Made by a program: the position numbers and the translations under genes. A stretch of 64,000 nucleotides of DNA from Symsagittifera roscoffensis (Eukaryota; Xenacoelomorpha; Acoela; Convolutidae), in the NCBI RefSeq assembly GCF_963678635.1, contig NC_087067.1, forward strand, positions 45,892,515 to 45,956,514, given 5' to 3'. A model generated the notes under the pieces. It saw only the letters and a program-made list of their open reading frames with translations, did not search any database and was not told the DNA's origin. Below, piece by piece: positions 45,661-58,885 of this stretch. How positions within the stretch are numbered: position 1 is the stretch's first letter; each line of letters opens with the position of its first letter.

Positions 45661-47925
45661 ACTGTAGAAAATATTACCGAAGATAGATGACTTGAACTAG
45701 TTTACTGGAAACTTGCAGAGCTATTATCTAGGCTTGCTTTTTTGGGAAACGTTTTTTGCGTCTTTTTGGAAACATAATTTAGGTGTAAGACTTTGCTTGG
45801 TATGTGCTCGGATCCAGATCTTCTCTTTCCAATTTCTCAACATTTCAGACTTTTGCTCTGCGACGTCCCTGCAATGCCTGTTTTTAACCTCGACCGCATT
45901 TTCCAGGTCATAACAGGCAAGTGATCCATCATGCGCTGCGACTTTTTTAAGGCTCATTGGGTTGCCGAGGCTCGAGAAAATGGCTGTCCTTATCAAGGTT
46001 ATGTTTCATCCTCCTTAATATCACTTTTTTTAGCAGCAACAACACGTTTATCTGCTCTTTTCAGAATTTCACATACGTCCGGTGTTGGCAGAAAATGATG
46101 GCATTAATTTCTTCTCGTTTCAACTGCAGATATTCAGTTAGTTCGGCCGATGGACATGGTCTGTGAAAACTATTGATACTACATCGTGCCAAACGTTGAC
46201 ATCTCTCCCTGGCAGTAGTTGTTCTTAAAACAGTGTTCTCAGATTTTTTTGCTCAAATCGTCGTGTTTCGACTCATAAACAGCCTTTTCACAGCGTAATA
46301 ATTTTTTAAAAAAATTTTTTGTTTCGTTCTTCAGTATCCAAGGTCATTATATTCCCAAATATTAAACAAACACATACCACCAAAACAAATTCAATTTGAA
46401 GAAAACAGTAATTGCAGAGATTACATCAACAAATTGGAAATAAAAAAAACCGTTGTGTAAAACTCGTTTCTAGTTTTTGAAAAAACGACGTTTTATTGTT
46501 GGTTTTAAGGGTAAAATTGTTCAAATTTTTCAGCTTATTTTTTAAAACATTTTTTTCAATTAAAACAATGTCAATGAAAATTTGAATTAGTAAAATCAAA
46601 CTTTTTTGCACATTTGCGCATTGTCAAGATTTCAAAGTACAATTTATAAAAAAAATATCAATGATCGAGAACCACCTAAGTCAAATATAAATAAAATGCA
46701 ATATATAGAAAAATTAGAAACCAAAAGTAAACAACTAACAATATGTAACAATTTCAGTTTAGCATAATCTTTTTATAGGCTTTTAGTTTTTTAGTTTTAT
46801 TTTTTGAGGAATTTTTTCAACAAAATTTTTTAAAATTCTTTTTGTGTAGTTTTTTTCTGCTCTGTTTTAATTCTTTTCGAGTAGATTTTTTCTGCTGTGT
46901 TTCTCTGTAATTGATCTGAATATTTTGGCGTCATCTGCGTATAGAAGCATAGGGGATGTAATGACATCCGTCATCGAGTTGATGTAAAGCAAAAAAAGTA
47001 TTGGTCCCAGGACAGATCCTTGTGGGACTCCGCTGACAACTGGTGCCCACTCCGAAAAGCTTTCGTTTACCACTACCCGTTGCCTCCTATCCGCTAAGAA
47101 TGCTTTGATCCAGTCTAAAGTTTTCCCTTTGATCCCATATTTGGGCTCTTCAAATGCTGGGGTCTTCAACTTGCGGGCTCTTCAATTGCTGGGCTACATT
47201 TTTTTTACTGTGGAGAGACCAAATTTGTGCATAACGTGGCTATTTTTTGTACCAGCTTTGACTCCTACTACCTTTGGAGGACCCCAATGGCACGCTGTTA
47301 AGGATTGCTGCCAAGGGACCAGTCGAAACAGCGATCAAGGGCTGCAAAGATGCTGCGGGGAGTTGCCCTTTTAACGACGTGCTGTTTTTGCCGAGCTGCA
47401 AACTGAGATTGCTGAGTGAGAGTTAAGCGACGCCCAGAAGATCAACCTTCTTTTTTGCTGCAGGTGCTTCTCATCTACAAATGTCAACTGGGGGATAGCT
47501 ACCTATGAAGCAACATGGCAATTTTCTGTAAAGAAACTTCATGAGGAGCCTGAGGACTCTAGTGACGGAGACAACCAGCGATACCAGTGAATATAATAAT
47601 AGTTATTAATAGTTCAATAATAGTTAATGTGGACGAGATAGTTATGCGAAAGGGTTAGAGCTTCCATGATAACTGAAGCAGCAAAACCAAAAAAGACTGA
47701 AAGCAGAGCACCGGCAGGGGGACAACAGCGCGTCACTGATATTTATTGACTATTCGAAAAACGAGCAGGACTTGAGATTCATTGACGACTTCAGTCGACT
47801 AGCTGCTGTCTAGTACTCGTAGAAGGTTGAAGGTCCACTGATATTGTGTCTGTGCTTGCGCTACCGAATTGCCTGCGTATAGACCGGAAGCGTATAGTAT
47901 TCATCAAAAGCGTTGAGGAGATTTT
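45661..47925. repeat. 2,269-bp tandem duplication, second copy
   Basis: Second copy. At its right end (GCGTTGAGGAGATTT) it continues without a break into the remaining copia sequence (TTGCACAGAGTCC...), whereas the first copy is cut there. The second copy's right edge is therefore the ancestral arrangement. Confidence 0.9.
46867..47169 (-). mobile_element. LINE fragment inside duplication, copy 2
   Basis: Exact repeat of the 44598-44900 fragment at a 2,269-base offset, with the same copia junction immediately to its right. Confidence 0.85.
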
Positions 47926-48868
47926 GCACAGAGTCCCTGGTGAAACCAGAGTTCATAGTTCTCATTACTCCTCAATAGAATTGTTTAGCAGGGATTTTCA
48001 ACAGAATTATCAACAAGATTATTCGATGTTTTTTTAGCTACTGAAAAAATTCTGATGTGAGCAAAGTCGACAGCTGTGTGTGGTCGCATTTAGGTCCCAT
48101 ATCATTTAAAGAAACACGACATGTCAATGACGCAGATTAACTAGGTGAACCGATCAAAATTCAGCAGTTGCCTGTTTTACAATCGGGTTCGAGACAGTGG
48201 GCAAAAACTGAATCCAAAGGGCAAAAGAACAAAAGTCGTCGGTTAAGATGAAGAGAGCAAAGTAACAGAGACTGAAACTAATTAAATCGATGAGTGCTAG
48301 AACCGTAAGACTAGCTGATGGCCCAAAAGTGGGCACAGCACGGTTGTTAGGAGCCAAATATCAAAAAGGGGCTACACTGGGTCAGCAGAGGCAGTGTCGA
48401 TGAAGGCTGAGACCTAGAGAGGTCTTGTTGGCTCATTTTTGTATATGGTGAAGCAAACAAGACCGAATATACTAGCTACTCTGTCGCAACTCTTAAATTT
48501 CCTGGAGAATCTATGAAGATTACACTGGATGGCTTCAAAGAAGGTTCTTCGTTATCTGAAGAGGAGAAAAGAACTGGAGCTGTGCTACAACAATGAGGCT
48601 GATGAAGTAAAACTGAGTGAATCATGAGACATTGATTGGGCAGGATTTGTGGATAGAAGGTCAAATACTAGGTACAGTTTCCAATTGCAGAAGGCTGGGG
48701 AAGCAATCAGTTGAGTCATCAATAAGTAAACAACTTCCGGTATACCTATCAGTAAGAATGAGTACCAAGCAATGGCACCAGCGACTCAAAAAATCTATAT
48801 TTACAATCACTTCTCGATGATATTGACATGGCAAAACCGGGACAACAATCTTTAAGAAGGACATCCAG
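47174..48868 (+). mobile_element. degenerate copia fragment, second chimera copy
   Basis: Follows the 38690-41450 copia remnant with an internal deletion: integrase-region sequence to about 48240, then a jump to the RT/RNase H region (AGTAACAGAGACTGAAACTA..., KKVLRYLKRRK-type reading near 48535). It ends within the RNase H domain at about 48868. Many stops; non-functional. Confidence 0.7.
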
Positions 48869-48904
48869 GCTTTAAGGCTTTTTGTTAGCTTTAAGAGTAA
48901 AGTT

Positions 48905-49640
48905 GTTCAACTGGGTCAGCAGAGGCAGTGTTGATGAAGGCTTAGAACTAGAGAGGTCTTGTTGGCTCATTTTTGTATATGGTGAAGCAAACAAGGCCAA
49001 ATATACTAGCTACTCTGTCGCAACTCTAAACTTTCCTGAAGAATCAATGAAGATTACTCTGGATGGCTTCAAAGAAGGTTCTTCGTTATCTGAAGAGTAG
49101 AAAAGATCTGGAGCTGTGCTACAACAATGAGGCTGATGAAGTAAAACTGAGTGAATCAACAGACATTGATTAGGCAAGATTAGTGGATAGTAGGTCAAAT
49201 ACTAGCTACAGTTTCCAATTGCAGAAGGCAGGGGAAGCAATCAGTTGAGTCATCAATAAGTAAACAACTTCTGGTATACCTACCAGTAAGGATGAGTACC
49301 AAGCTATGGCACCAGCGACTCAAAAATTCCATATTTACAATCACTTCTCGATGATATTGACATGGCAAAAGCCAGACCAACAATCTTTAAGAAGGACAAC
49401 CAGGGCTGCATCAAGATTTGCAATTTTTCTGTTATGCAAAAGTTGACGAAGCACAATGATGCAACGCATTTTTTTGGAGAATGTATGAAATATGAGACAG
49501 TCGAACTCCTGATTTGCCCTATGGAAACCATGGAAGCAGACTTGTTGACAGAATATCTAAGCAAGTTTAAGTTGAATCGACGCCGCCACCCTTTAGCGGA
49601 TTATAGCTTGATATTGGAAAAATCAGATTCAAACTGAGTG
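48905..49640 (+). mobile_element. degenerate copia RNase H fragment with PPT
   Basis: Starts abruptly at TGGGTCAGCAGAGGCAG after GTAAAGTTGTTCAAC, the same junction as at 52223. It carries the RNase H remnant and the C-terminal frame at 49362-49637 (KKDNQGCIKICNFSVMQ, MEADLLTEYLSKF), then GAGTGGGGGCG and the LTR start at 49648. Confidence 0.8.
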
Positions 49641-49647
49641 GGGGCGT

Positions 49648-52205
49648 TGAGATCCGAAAATTCAATGTTAAAAACACCAAATAAAAAGATTAAATTGGCG
49701 GAGGTCAACTAGTCAAAAATGACTTAACTCAGTCTAGGTCAACTTATCACAACAAATCAATTATATTTTATAACTGATGCTTCTATGATGCACAGTTTGT
49801 CATGTCAGTTTTATGATTTTTTAAATTTTTGTCAGCAATGATTACTTTTTCCTCATACTCATTTCAATCATCAAAGTTATTTTCACTCTCTAACCCCAGC
49901 CCTTAATCCTAGTTGCTCCTACTCAAAATCCAAATATTTGCTGGTATGAGTGGTGGTTGGCTTACAAAAAAAAATGAATGCAAATTTTTGTTCGCGAAGT
50001 GTTCCTTGCTTATCGTTGACAGGCTTTTTTGAAAAGTCATCCACTGAACTCACGGTGTAGTGAAATATTTGTAAGTTTTTCATTGTGGTTTTCCCGATTC
50101 GACTGGCTTTGCTACAATTTCTATGTCAGTCAGAGTCTTCAAGACAAAATTTTGCTCATTTTTTTCTTTTTGAAGCCCGCGTAGTAGCCAGCTGGTTTTC
50201 GGTTTTCGTTTTTCAACTTTTCAGAACAAAATTTTAACACTTTCAATGAAGAACGTTATTGAACGTTGCAGTTGGACATTTTGAACTGATTTATTGTTAA
50301 GACTTAAAACTTTGAATCTTTAGTCTTGGAAATTAAACTACCTTCTTGATTAATAAAACTCAATCCAAGTCTTAAAACCATCAAAATAGAGGAAAAAACA
50401 AGAAACAAATCAAATATCACTGCTGGCTTTGATTTTGTGCATGTTTGACGAGCTCCCTATGAAATTCAAGGAGACAAGTTTGTCAAGTAGCTCTCTGTGG
50501 AAATTGGCGCCTAGCCTGATGAATGAAGTGAAACGTCGCTGTACTGGCTGAGTTTGGCTGAGATTGTTACTGGCATGAAAATTTTTTTATTTTTGTTTTT
50601 TTTTTCATTTTTTAAAAGCCTACATCCTTTTATCATATGTAAAAAGATTCTCCTCGACCCAGTCAAACTTAGTTTCGTACTTTTTGTCACACATTAATAG
50701 CGAGCAAAAACAATAATGATTGAACAAACGGAAAATGTTTGAAAGAAACAGGACTTTAAGTCGGTTTAGTTGTTTTGGCCTTTTGAGCTGATATCATAAA
50801 AAGGAGAATGTATTTTGTCATTTTAAAGCTGTTACACGTTTAGTGCATTATCAATTGAAACAAAAATTTGACAAAGTGCTCAATAGTTATCAAAAATTGT
50901 TAAAACACAACTATTATTTTACTAAAACGTTTAATTCTCTAACTTAGGAAGTTATGTTAAAACACGTTTTTATAATAGCACATTGTTCACAAAGACACCG
51001 ATAATTGCAAGACTTTTCAATTCCTCGGGAAATGAGGAAAATTTTTCTTGGACCGATCAGATGTTGTGGCTTCTGCTGATGAAAATGTGGCTTCTGCTGA
51101 TTTTTCTATAGTCTATGTTATTTACTTGAAGTTTTAGGCTCAGCGGTAAAAACTTAAGTTGCCCTGAGCATATTTTTTGTCTCTGAGAATGAATGCGGCT
51201 CAGAAATTTATGCATTAAAATTTGGTTCGAGATAACAAAACGTAAGAATATTTTAAAGGGGATAATCCAAAAAAAGTATGGAGACTATTTCGAATAACAT
51301 CTTAATAATTGGTTTTGAAACTATAACATTCAAAAAATTTTCAAAATTTTCAGATTTTTTAAAATTGATAAGGTTAAAAGTCATGCTGTGTACAAATTTA
51401 AGCGTAATCGTTTTAAAGCAGCAACTTAGAAACGCTCTTGGACTCCGTTCAATTTCAATAATTTGAAGTAACAGAAACAAAACTGTAGAAAAATTTACCG
51501 AAGATAGATGACTTGAACTAGTTTACTGGATACTTGCAGAGTTATTATCTAGGCTTGCTTTTTTGAGTAAATTTTACGCGTCTTTTTGGAAACTGATATG
51601 TACATAATTTAGGTGTAAGACTTTGCTTGGTCTGTGCTCGGATCCAGATCTTCTCTTTTCAATTTCTCAACATTTCAGATTTTTGCTCTGCGACGTCCCT
51701 GCAATGCCTGTTTTTAACCTCGACCGCATTTTTCAGGTAATAACAGGCAAGTGATCCATCACACGCAGCGACTTTTTTTTCGGCTCATTGGATTGCCGAG
51801 GCTCGAGAACTTGGCTGACCTTATCAAGGTTATGTCTCATCCTCCTTGATATCACTTTTTTTAGCAGCAACAACACGTTTATCTGCTCTTTTCCGAATTT
51901 CACATACGTCCGGTGTTGGCAGAAAATGATGGCGTTAATTTCTTCTCGTTTCATCTGCAGATATTCAATTATTTCGGCCGATGCACATGGTCTGTGAAAA
52001 CTATTGATACTACATCGTGCCTAACGTTGACATCTCTCCCAGGCAGTAGTTGTTTTTAAAGCAGTGTTCTCAGATTTTTTGCTCAATTCGTCGTGTTTCG
52101 ACTCATAAATAGCCTTGTCACAGCGTAATAATGTAAGTAACAAAAAAACCGTTGCGTAAAACTCGTTTCTATTTTTTGAAAAAACGACGTTTTTTTTTGT
52201 TAGCT
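49648..52205 (+). repeat. downstream module B
   Basis: Homologous to module A from TGAGATCC onward, including the ATTCGACTGGCTTTGC block (about 50098) and the exon-like minus-strand frame at 51733-51954. It ends at GTAAAGTTGTTCAAC near 52222. It contains about 180 bases around 49890-50070 that module A lacks but module C has, so B and C are closer relatives. Confidence 0.7.
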
Positions 52206-52222
52206 TTAAGAGTAAAGTTGTT

Positions 52223-52953
52223 CAACTGGGTCAGCAGAGGCAGTGTCGATGAAGGCTGAGAACTAGAGAGGTCTTGTTGGCTCATTTTTGTATATGGTGA
52301 AACAAACAAGACCGAATATACTAGCTACTCTGTCGCAACTCTAAACTTTCCTGGAGAATCTATGAAGATTACACTGGATGGCCTCAAAGAAGGTTCTTCG
52401 TTATCTGAAGAGTAGAAAAAATCTGGAGCTGTACTACAACAATGAGGCTGATGAAGTAAAACTGAGTGAATCGACAGACATTGATTGGGCAGGATTAGTG
52501 GATAGTAGGTCAAATACTAGCTACAGTTTCCAATTGCAGAAGGCAGGGGAAGCAATCAGTTGAATCATCAATAAGTAAACAACTTCCGGTATACCTACCA
52601 GTAAGGATGAGTACCAAGCAATGGCACCAGTGACTCAAAAATTCTATATTTACAATCACTTCTCGATGATATTGACATGGCAATAGCCAGACCAACAACC
52701 TTTAAGAAGGACAACCAGGGCTGCATCAAGATTTGCAATATTTCTATTATGCAAAAGCTGACGAAGCACAATGACGCAACGCATTTTTTGGAGAACGTAC
52801 GAAATATGAGACAGTCGAACTCCTGATTTGCCCTATGAAAATCATGGAAGCAGACTTGTTGACAAAATATCTAAGCAAGTGTAAGTTGAATCGACGTCGC
52901 CACCCTTTAGCGGGTTATAGCCTGATATTAGAAAAATCAGATTCAAACTGAGT
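52223..52953 (+). mobile_element. degenerate copia RNase H fragment, third downstream copy
   Basis: Same left junction as 48905 (GTTCAAC then TGGGTCAGCAG), same order of RNase H remnants (52378-52563), then AGTGGTGGCG in place of the polypurine tract and the LTR start at 52962. The distance to the 48905 copy is about 3.3 kb, which defines a tandem higher-order unit. Confidence 0.8.
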
Positions 52954-52961
52954 GGTGGCGT

Positions 52962-55900
52962 TGAGGTCCGAAAATTCAATGTTTAAAACACCAAATAAAA
53001 AGATTAAATTGGCGGAGGTCAACTAGTCAAATATGACTTAACTCAGTCTAGGTCAACTTATCACAACAAATCAATTATATTTTATAACTGATGCTTCTAT
53101 GATGCACAGTTTGTCATGTCAGTTTTATGATTTTTTAAATTTTTGTCAGCAATGATTACTTTTTCCTCATACTCATTTCAATCATCAAAATTATTTTCAC
53201 TCTCTAGCCCAGCCCTTAATCCTTGTTGCTCCTACTCAAAAACCAAATATTTGCTGGTATGAGTGGCGGTTGGCTTACAAAAAAAAATGAATGCAAGCTT
53301 TTGTTCGCGGAGTGTTCCTTGCTTATCGTTGACAGGCTTTTTTAAAAAGTCATCCACTGAGCTCACGGTGTAGAGAAAATTTTGTAAGTTATTCATTGTG
53401 GTTTTCCCGATTCGACTGGCTTTGCTACAACTTCTATGTCAGTCAGAGTCTTCAAGACAAAATTTTGCTCATTTTTTTCTGTTTGAAGCCCGCGTAGAAG
53501 CCAGCTGGTTTTCGGTTTTCGTTTTTCAACTTTTCAGATCAAATTTTTTAGCACTTTCAATGAAGAACGTTATTGAACGTTTGCAGTTGGACATTTTGAA
53601 CTGATTTGTTGTTAAGACTTAAAGCTTTGAATCTTTAGTCTTGGAAATGAAACTACCTTCTCGATTAATAAAACTCAATCTAAATTTTAAAACCATTAAA
53701 ATAGAGGAAAAAACAAGAAACAAATCAAAATTCACTTCTGGTTTTGATTTTGTGCATGTTGGACGAGCGCCAACATGGATAATTGTTCCCAGAGAGCTAC
53801 TTGACAGTTGAGGAATTGCCTGGCATGCAATTGCGTCGCTGTATTGTTCCTGGCAATGTTTGCTCCGCCCATTTTTTTGTTCTTGTTTTTCAAGTTTTCA
53901 GAACAAAGTTTTTTAAACACATTCAATGAAGAATATGATTGAACGTTGCATTTGGACATTTTAAACTGATTTAATGTTAAAACCTAAAATTTTCAATAGT
54001 TAGTTTTGGAAATGAAACTACCTTTTCGATTAATAAAACTCAATCTAAATTTTAAAACCATCAAAATAGAGGAAGAAATAAGGAACAAATCAAAATTCAC
54101 TGCTGGCTTTGATTTTGTGCATGTTTGTCGAGGAGTCAAGTTTATCAAGTAGCTCTCTGTGGAAATTGGAGCCTAGCCTGATGAATGAAGTGAAACGTCG
54201 CTGTACTGGCTGAGTTTGGCTGAGATTGTTACTGGCATGAAATTTTTTTCATTTTAATTTTTTTTTTCATTTTGAAAAGCCTACATCCTTTTATCATGGT
54301 TAAAAAGATTCTCCTCGACCCAGTCAAACTTAGTTTCATACTTTTTGTCGCCCATTAATAGCGAGCAAAAACAATAATGATTGAACAAACGGAAAATGTT
54401 TGAAAACTACAGGACTTTTAATCGGTTTAGTTGTTTTGGCCTTTTGAGCTGATATCATAATAATGAGAATGTATTTTTGTCATTTTAAACGTTGTTACAC
54501 GTTTTGTGCATCATCAATTGAAACAAAAATTTTACAAAGTGCTCAATAGTTATCAAAAATTGTCAAAACACAACTATTATTTACTAAAACGTTTAATTCC
54601 CTAACTTGGGAAGTTATGTTAAAACACGTTTTTATAATAGCACATTGTTTACAAAGGCATCGACAATTGCAAAATTTTTCAGTTCCTCGGGAAATGAGGA
54701 AAATTTTTCTTGGACCGATCAGAAATTTGCGCAGTATGATACAAGCGTAAGTCACTTTTAAACTATGAAAATATGGCTTCTGCTGATTTTTCTCTAGTCT
54801 ATGTTATTTACTTGAAGTTTTAGGCTCAGCGGTAAAAACTAAAGTTACCCTGAGCAAATTTTTTGTCTCTGAGAATGAGTGCGGCTCAGAAACTTAAGCA
54901 TTAAAAATTTGGTTCGAGATAACAAAACGTAAGAATATTTTAAAGCGAAAATGCAAAAAAAGTACGGAATAGCAAAAAAAAGTATCTAGAATAACAACTT
55001 AATAATTGGTTTTGAAACTAGAACATTCAAAAACTATTTTGAATAACAACTTAATAATTGGTTTTGAAACTAGAACATTGAAAAATTTTTTGAAATTTTC
55101 AGATCTCTTTGAGATTGACTAGGTTAAAAATTGAATAGGTACAAATTTAAAAGTAATTTTTTTAAAACAGCAACTTAGAAACGCTCTTGGACTCCGTTCA
55201 ATTTCAATAATTTGAAGGAAACAGAAACAAAACTGTAGAAAATGTTACCGAAGATAGATTACTTGAACTAGTTTACTGGAAACTTGCAGAGTTTTTATCT
55301 AGGCTTGCCATACGAAAAACATACGGAACAACAATAGTTTTCTATACTCAAACTCTTTCTATTTTCGATCCATGTCACATCTACCATTTGATTTTTTTAT
55401 GCAGCTAGTCTTGTATCACACAACAATAGTTGACTCCCCAGTCTTTAGTAGAAATAGCACATGTTGGTTTCCTCTTTAGGGTGCTCTTCGAAGCTTGTGG
55501 CTAAACTTCGGACCATTTGGCCAAGATGGGTGGACTTACATCAAACACTGGTATATTAACCTAATCGGTTGCCAACAAATGCAGTGAACTTCATAGATAG
55601 AGTAAAGTTAGAGTGCGTCTTTTTGGACTCTGATTTCGCGTCTTTTTGGAAACTGATATGTACATAAATTACGTGTAAGACTTTGCTTGGTCTGTGCTCG
55701 GATCCAGATCTCCTCTTTCCAATTTCTCAATCTTTCAGACTTTTGCTCTGCGACGTCCATGCAATGCCTGTTTTTAACCTCGATCGTATTTTTGAGGTCG
55801 TACCAGGCAAGTGATCCATCACCCGCAGCCACCTTTTTTCCGGCTCATTGGATTGCCGAGGCTCGAGAACTTGGCTGACCTTATCAAGGTTATGTCTCAT

Positions 55901-56800
55901 CCTCCTTGATATCACTTTTTTTAGCAGCAACAACACGTTTATCTGCTCTTTTCAGAATCTCACTTACGTCCGGTGTTGGCAGAAAATGATGGCGTTAATT
56001 TCTTCTAGTTTCAACTGCAGATATTCAATTAGTTCGGCCGATGGACATGGTCTGTGAAAACTATTGATACTACATCGTGCCAAACATTGACACCTCTCCC
56101 AGGCAGTAGTTGTTTTTAAAGCAGTGTTCTCAAACTTTTTTGCACAATTCGTCGTGTTTCGACTCATAAACAGCCTTGTCACAGCGGAATAATTTTCAAA
56201 AAAAACTCTTGTTTCGTTCTTCAATATCAAGGTCATTATATTTCCCAAATAATAAACAAGCACATACCACCAAAACAAATTCAATTTGAAGAAAACAGTA
56301 ATTGCAGAGATTAAATCAACAAAATTGGAAGTAACAAAAAAACTGTTGTGTAAAACTCGTTTCTATTTTTTGAAAAAAAACGACGTTTTATAGTTCGCTT
56401 TAAGGGTAAAATTGTTCAAATTTTTCAGCTTATCGCTAAAAAAATTTTTCAATTAAAAAATGTCAATGAAAATTTTAATTAGTCAAATCAAACCTTTTTG
56501 CACCTTTGCGCATCGTCAAGATTTCAAAGTACAATTTTTAAAAAAACATATCATCGATCGAAAACCACCAATGTCAAACATAATTAGAACGTAATAATTA
56601 CAAAAATCAGAAACCAAAAGTAAACAAGTAGTAATACGTAACAATTTCAGTTTTTATTAGTAAGATCCATAAATTTTTGATAGGTTTTCAGTTTTTTTTG
56701 TTTCAATTTTTTGCGGAATTTTTTCTATAAAAATTGTTTAATTCTTTCTGTAGTTTTTTTATGCTCTGTTTTTCCACAAACTACGATTTAGTGTTGTAAT
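52962..56800 (+). repeat. downstream module C
   Basis: The longest version. It repeats the LTR start and the ATTCGACTGGC block, then has an internal repeat of the GATTTTGTGCATGTT region (53740 and 54110), a 52-bp tandem pair (54987-55080) and a roughly 300-base insert (about 55310-55610) not seen in A or B. The exon-like minus-strand frame is at 55608-56284, with a donor CGGAC|GTAAGT. Confidence 0.65.
54987..55080. repeat. two-copy 52-bp tandem duplication
   Basis: GAATAACAACTTAATAATTG with GTTTTGAAACTAGAACATT occurs twice in a row. Modules A and B have it once. Confidence 0.85.
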
Positions 56801-57929
56801 ATTGAAGTCATATCAATCGTGTGAAATAAGATGATACGAGATTTAAGGAAGATTCAACGTTTTCAATAAATTTTTACCCATTAAAATTCGATCTGTTAAT
56901 ATTGCATCAATTGGTAATGACTTTCGCTAAATAATTACGTACATTCAGCCAATTCAAATGTTCGAGATTTTCAGAGACGACCGAGGAGCTGTCTGAAGCT
57001 CAAATAAAAAAGACCTGTTCCACAATTTAGAAAATAATACCAATTGGCTGGTTTTTCGGACGTCTTACTTGTTTTTTTTTTCTGAAACAACAGTCAGTAA
57101 TTTAGTCGTAAGCAAGCAAAAATTAAAAGTTCTATCAAAAAATATCACCTCAAACAGTTCTTGAGCAGAAACTAAAGTTAAGAAGCTGCAAGTTTAATGA
57201 TGTTCTGTCACCATTTTTGAGGTTACAAAGCAACCTTTTGAGTCAAATTTTCTATGAGTTGACCGGGGTAAAACCGCTTTAAAGGGTCTTTTTGCAAAAT
57301 CAAAAAGCAAAGAACGGTTGTAAATCTTGAAATAATTAACAAACCTCCTAGAATGAAAATTAATTTATCGAGCTTTTCAGTTCTTTTCTGGAACGAAAGT
57401 TATTGCTCTCGGATTATCAAATGGAGGCTTGCGATCAGTTGACATTGGCAATACGCTGAGATGCATGTTCTACATGTTCTTACTAAACGGGTAGTTAAAA
57501 CTGCTGCACACTCCGCTAGAAATCTGATAGCAATTAATCGCAACTCGAACAGCTCAGTTTCAATAAAATTGCATTTTTTTAAGACGTTTAATATGCTAAA
57601 TAGGAAGACAGACATCGAAATCTCATTTTTATAAACATTCATCTGTACCTTCCTAAGCAATCGTTACAGTAGTTACCAAAACCTTTCTAACATCATTTTG
57701 ATTATCGCGTTTTATCGAAAAATTCAATTAATTGTCTTTCTTGATAAGATCAAATAGCAAACAGGAAAAACAGTGATTGCCACAGTTACGCCAACATGCT
57801 GCCAACATAGCTGCTGAAATTTGTTTTGCGCTTTTCCTATTTTTCCTGATTTTGGACAAATTTGGAACAATGAAGACTGCGCTTATATAGAGACAGGATC
57901 TTAGACCGTAAAAGAGGACACTGAAAGCA
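56801..57929. other. intergenic, nothing recognised
   Basis: A/T-rich sequence between the last copia module and the inverted R1 repeat. Short frames only, such as 57400-57660 minus, with no motif. Confidence 0.4.
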
Positions 57930-58385
57930 AGTGTAACCTGAGACAGTGAGTTAGGACCGATGGGTATAACTCATAGAGTAATTTCGGATAGGGTACACCG
58001 TCTGCTCGTCACGCTATCTTATTTTCGGCCGGATAGGTTCGTGCAACTTCTTAGTCTAATACCGATCCTAATCTTACTCTTATACTGTCTAGTCTCAGGT
58101 TGTTTAACTAGTCTCTGCTAGGCTCAATAGATCTAGGGTATACTGGTTTATTGCGGCTGCTGAAGTACTCGGGAGAGTTCAACTAATTTCTAAGTTAAAT
58201 TCAAATCTCTCTGGTGCTGAAATTACAAGTAATTTCAGCACTTACAAATAAGTGGATTGTTAGTTAGATGGATCATGATTGGTTAATATTAAATACTTTA
58301 CATTGGTAAAATATCTAATTTATCCAATCATAAAATGTAGTTTAGATCAGGTTCCACCCATCCGGGTTTTACAGAGTTTTTTAGA
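57930..58385 (-). repeat. dispersed repeat family R1, inverted copy
   Basis: Read on the minus strand it matches both internal channel-intron copies: AACCCGGATGGGTGGAACC at its start, then CTAATCTTACTC-type and TATCCGGCCGA blocks. It is the longest copy and lies directly left of the composition change. Confidence 0.6.
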
Positions 58386-58408
58386 ATAGTCTTTCTGCAA
58401 TTCAAAAG

Positions 58409-58885
58409 ATGGATGATGGACGTTGGTATTTGGCGAACATCTTATTTCTTCTGGGTTTTCTTATTAGAGAAGTCCCAGATTCAATCGTTGTGTCTTCTCA
58501 AGACAACGACTGGGTTTTCGCAACGAACTCAAATCTGATTTCAGAATGGTTGGCTATGTCAGGTTTTTCTGTTTCATTGGTGAGAACTTCTTTGTGTTTG
58601 ACCTTGTCTGGGAATGGCGTGGAGATTGTGCGTGGAGGGGATGCCTGGTTACTCGGATCTGTACGTATACTTGAACATCGAGGTGGTCATTGGTCTAGTT
58701 CAATGAAGTCCTTTTCTGCGAAGTCAAGTCGTACTCTAAATCCTTTGAGTTGTGATTGTGGGCGGCATATTGATTGTAGTTGGCCATTCTTTCTCGAGTG
58801 TAGTAGGGTCGTTTTGTCTTTGGATGTTCGTCCTTGGTGTTGTATTCTGATCTATGTATTGCATAATGTAATTTACATTTTATAA
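58409..58885 (+). CDS. unrecognised 158-residue ORF
   Basis: An uninterrupted plus-strand frame with an N-terminal hydrophobic stretch (YLANILFLLGFLI), a Cys-rich patch (SCDCGRHIDCSWPFFLEC) and a hydrophobic end. I do not recognise it. It starts 24 bases beyond the R1 repeat and lies beside the virus-like element but on the opposite strand. It may be a chance frame in G/T-rich DNA. Confidence 0.25.
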   Translation: MDDGRWYLANILFLLGFLIREVPDSIVVSSQDNDWVFATNSNLISEWLAMSGFSVSLVRTSLCLTLSGNGVEIVRGGDAWLLGSVRILEHRGGHWSSSMKSFSAKSSRTLNPLSCDCGRHIDCSWPFFLECSRVVLSLDVRPWCCILIYVLHNVIYIL

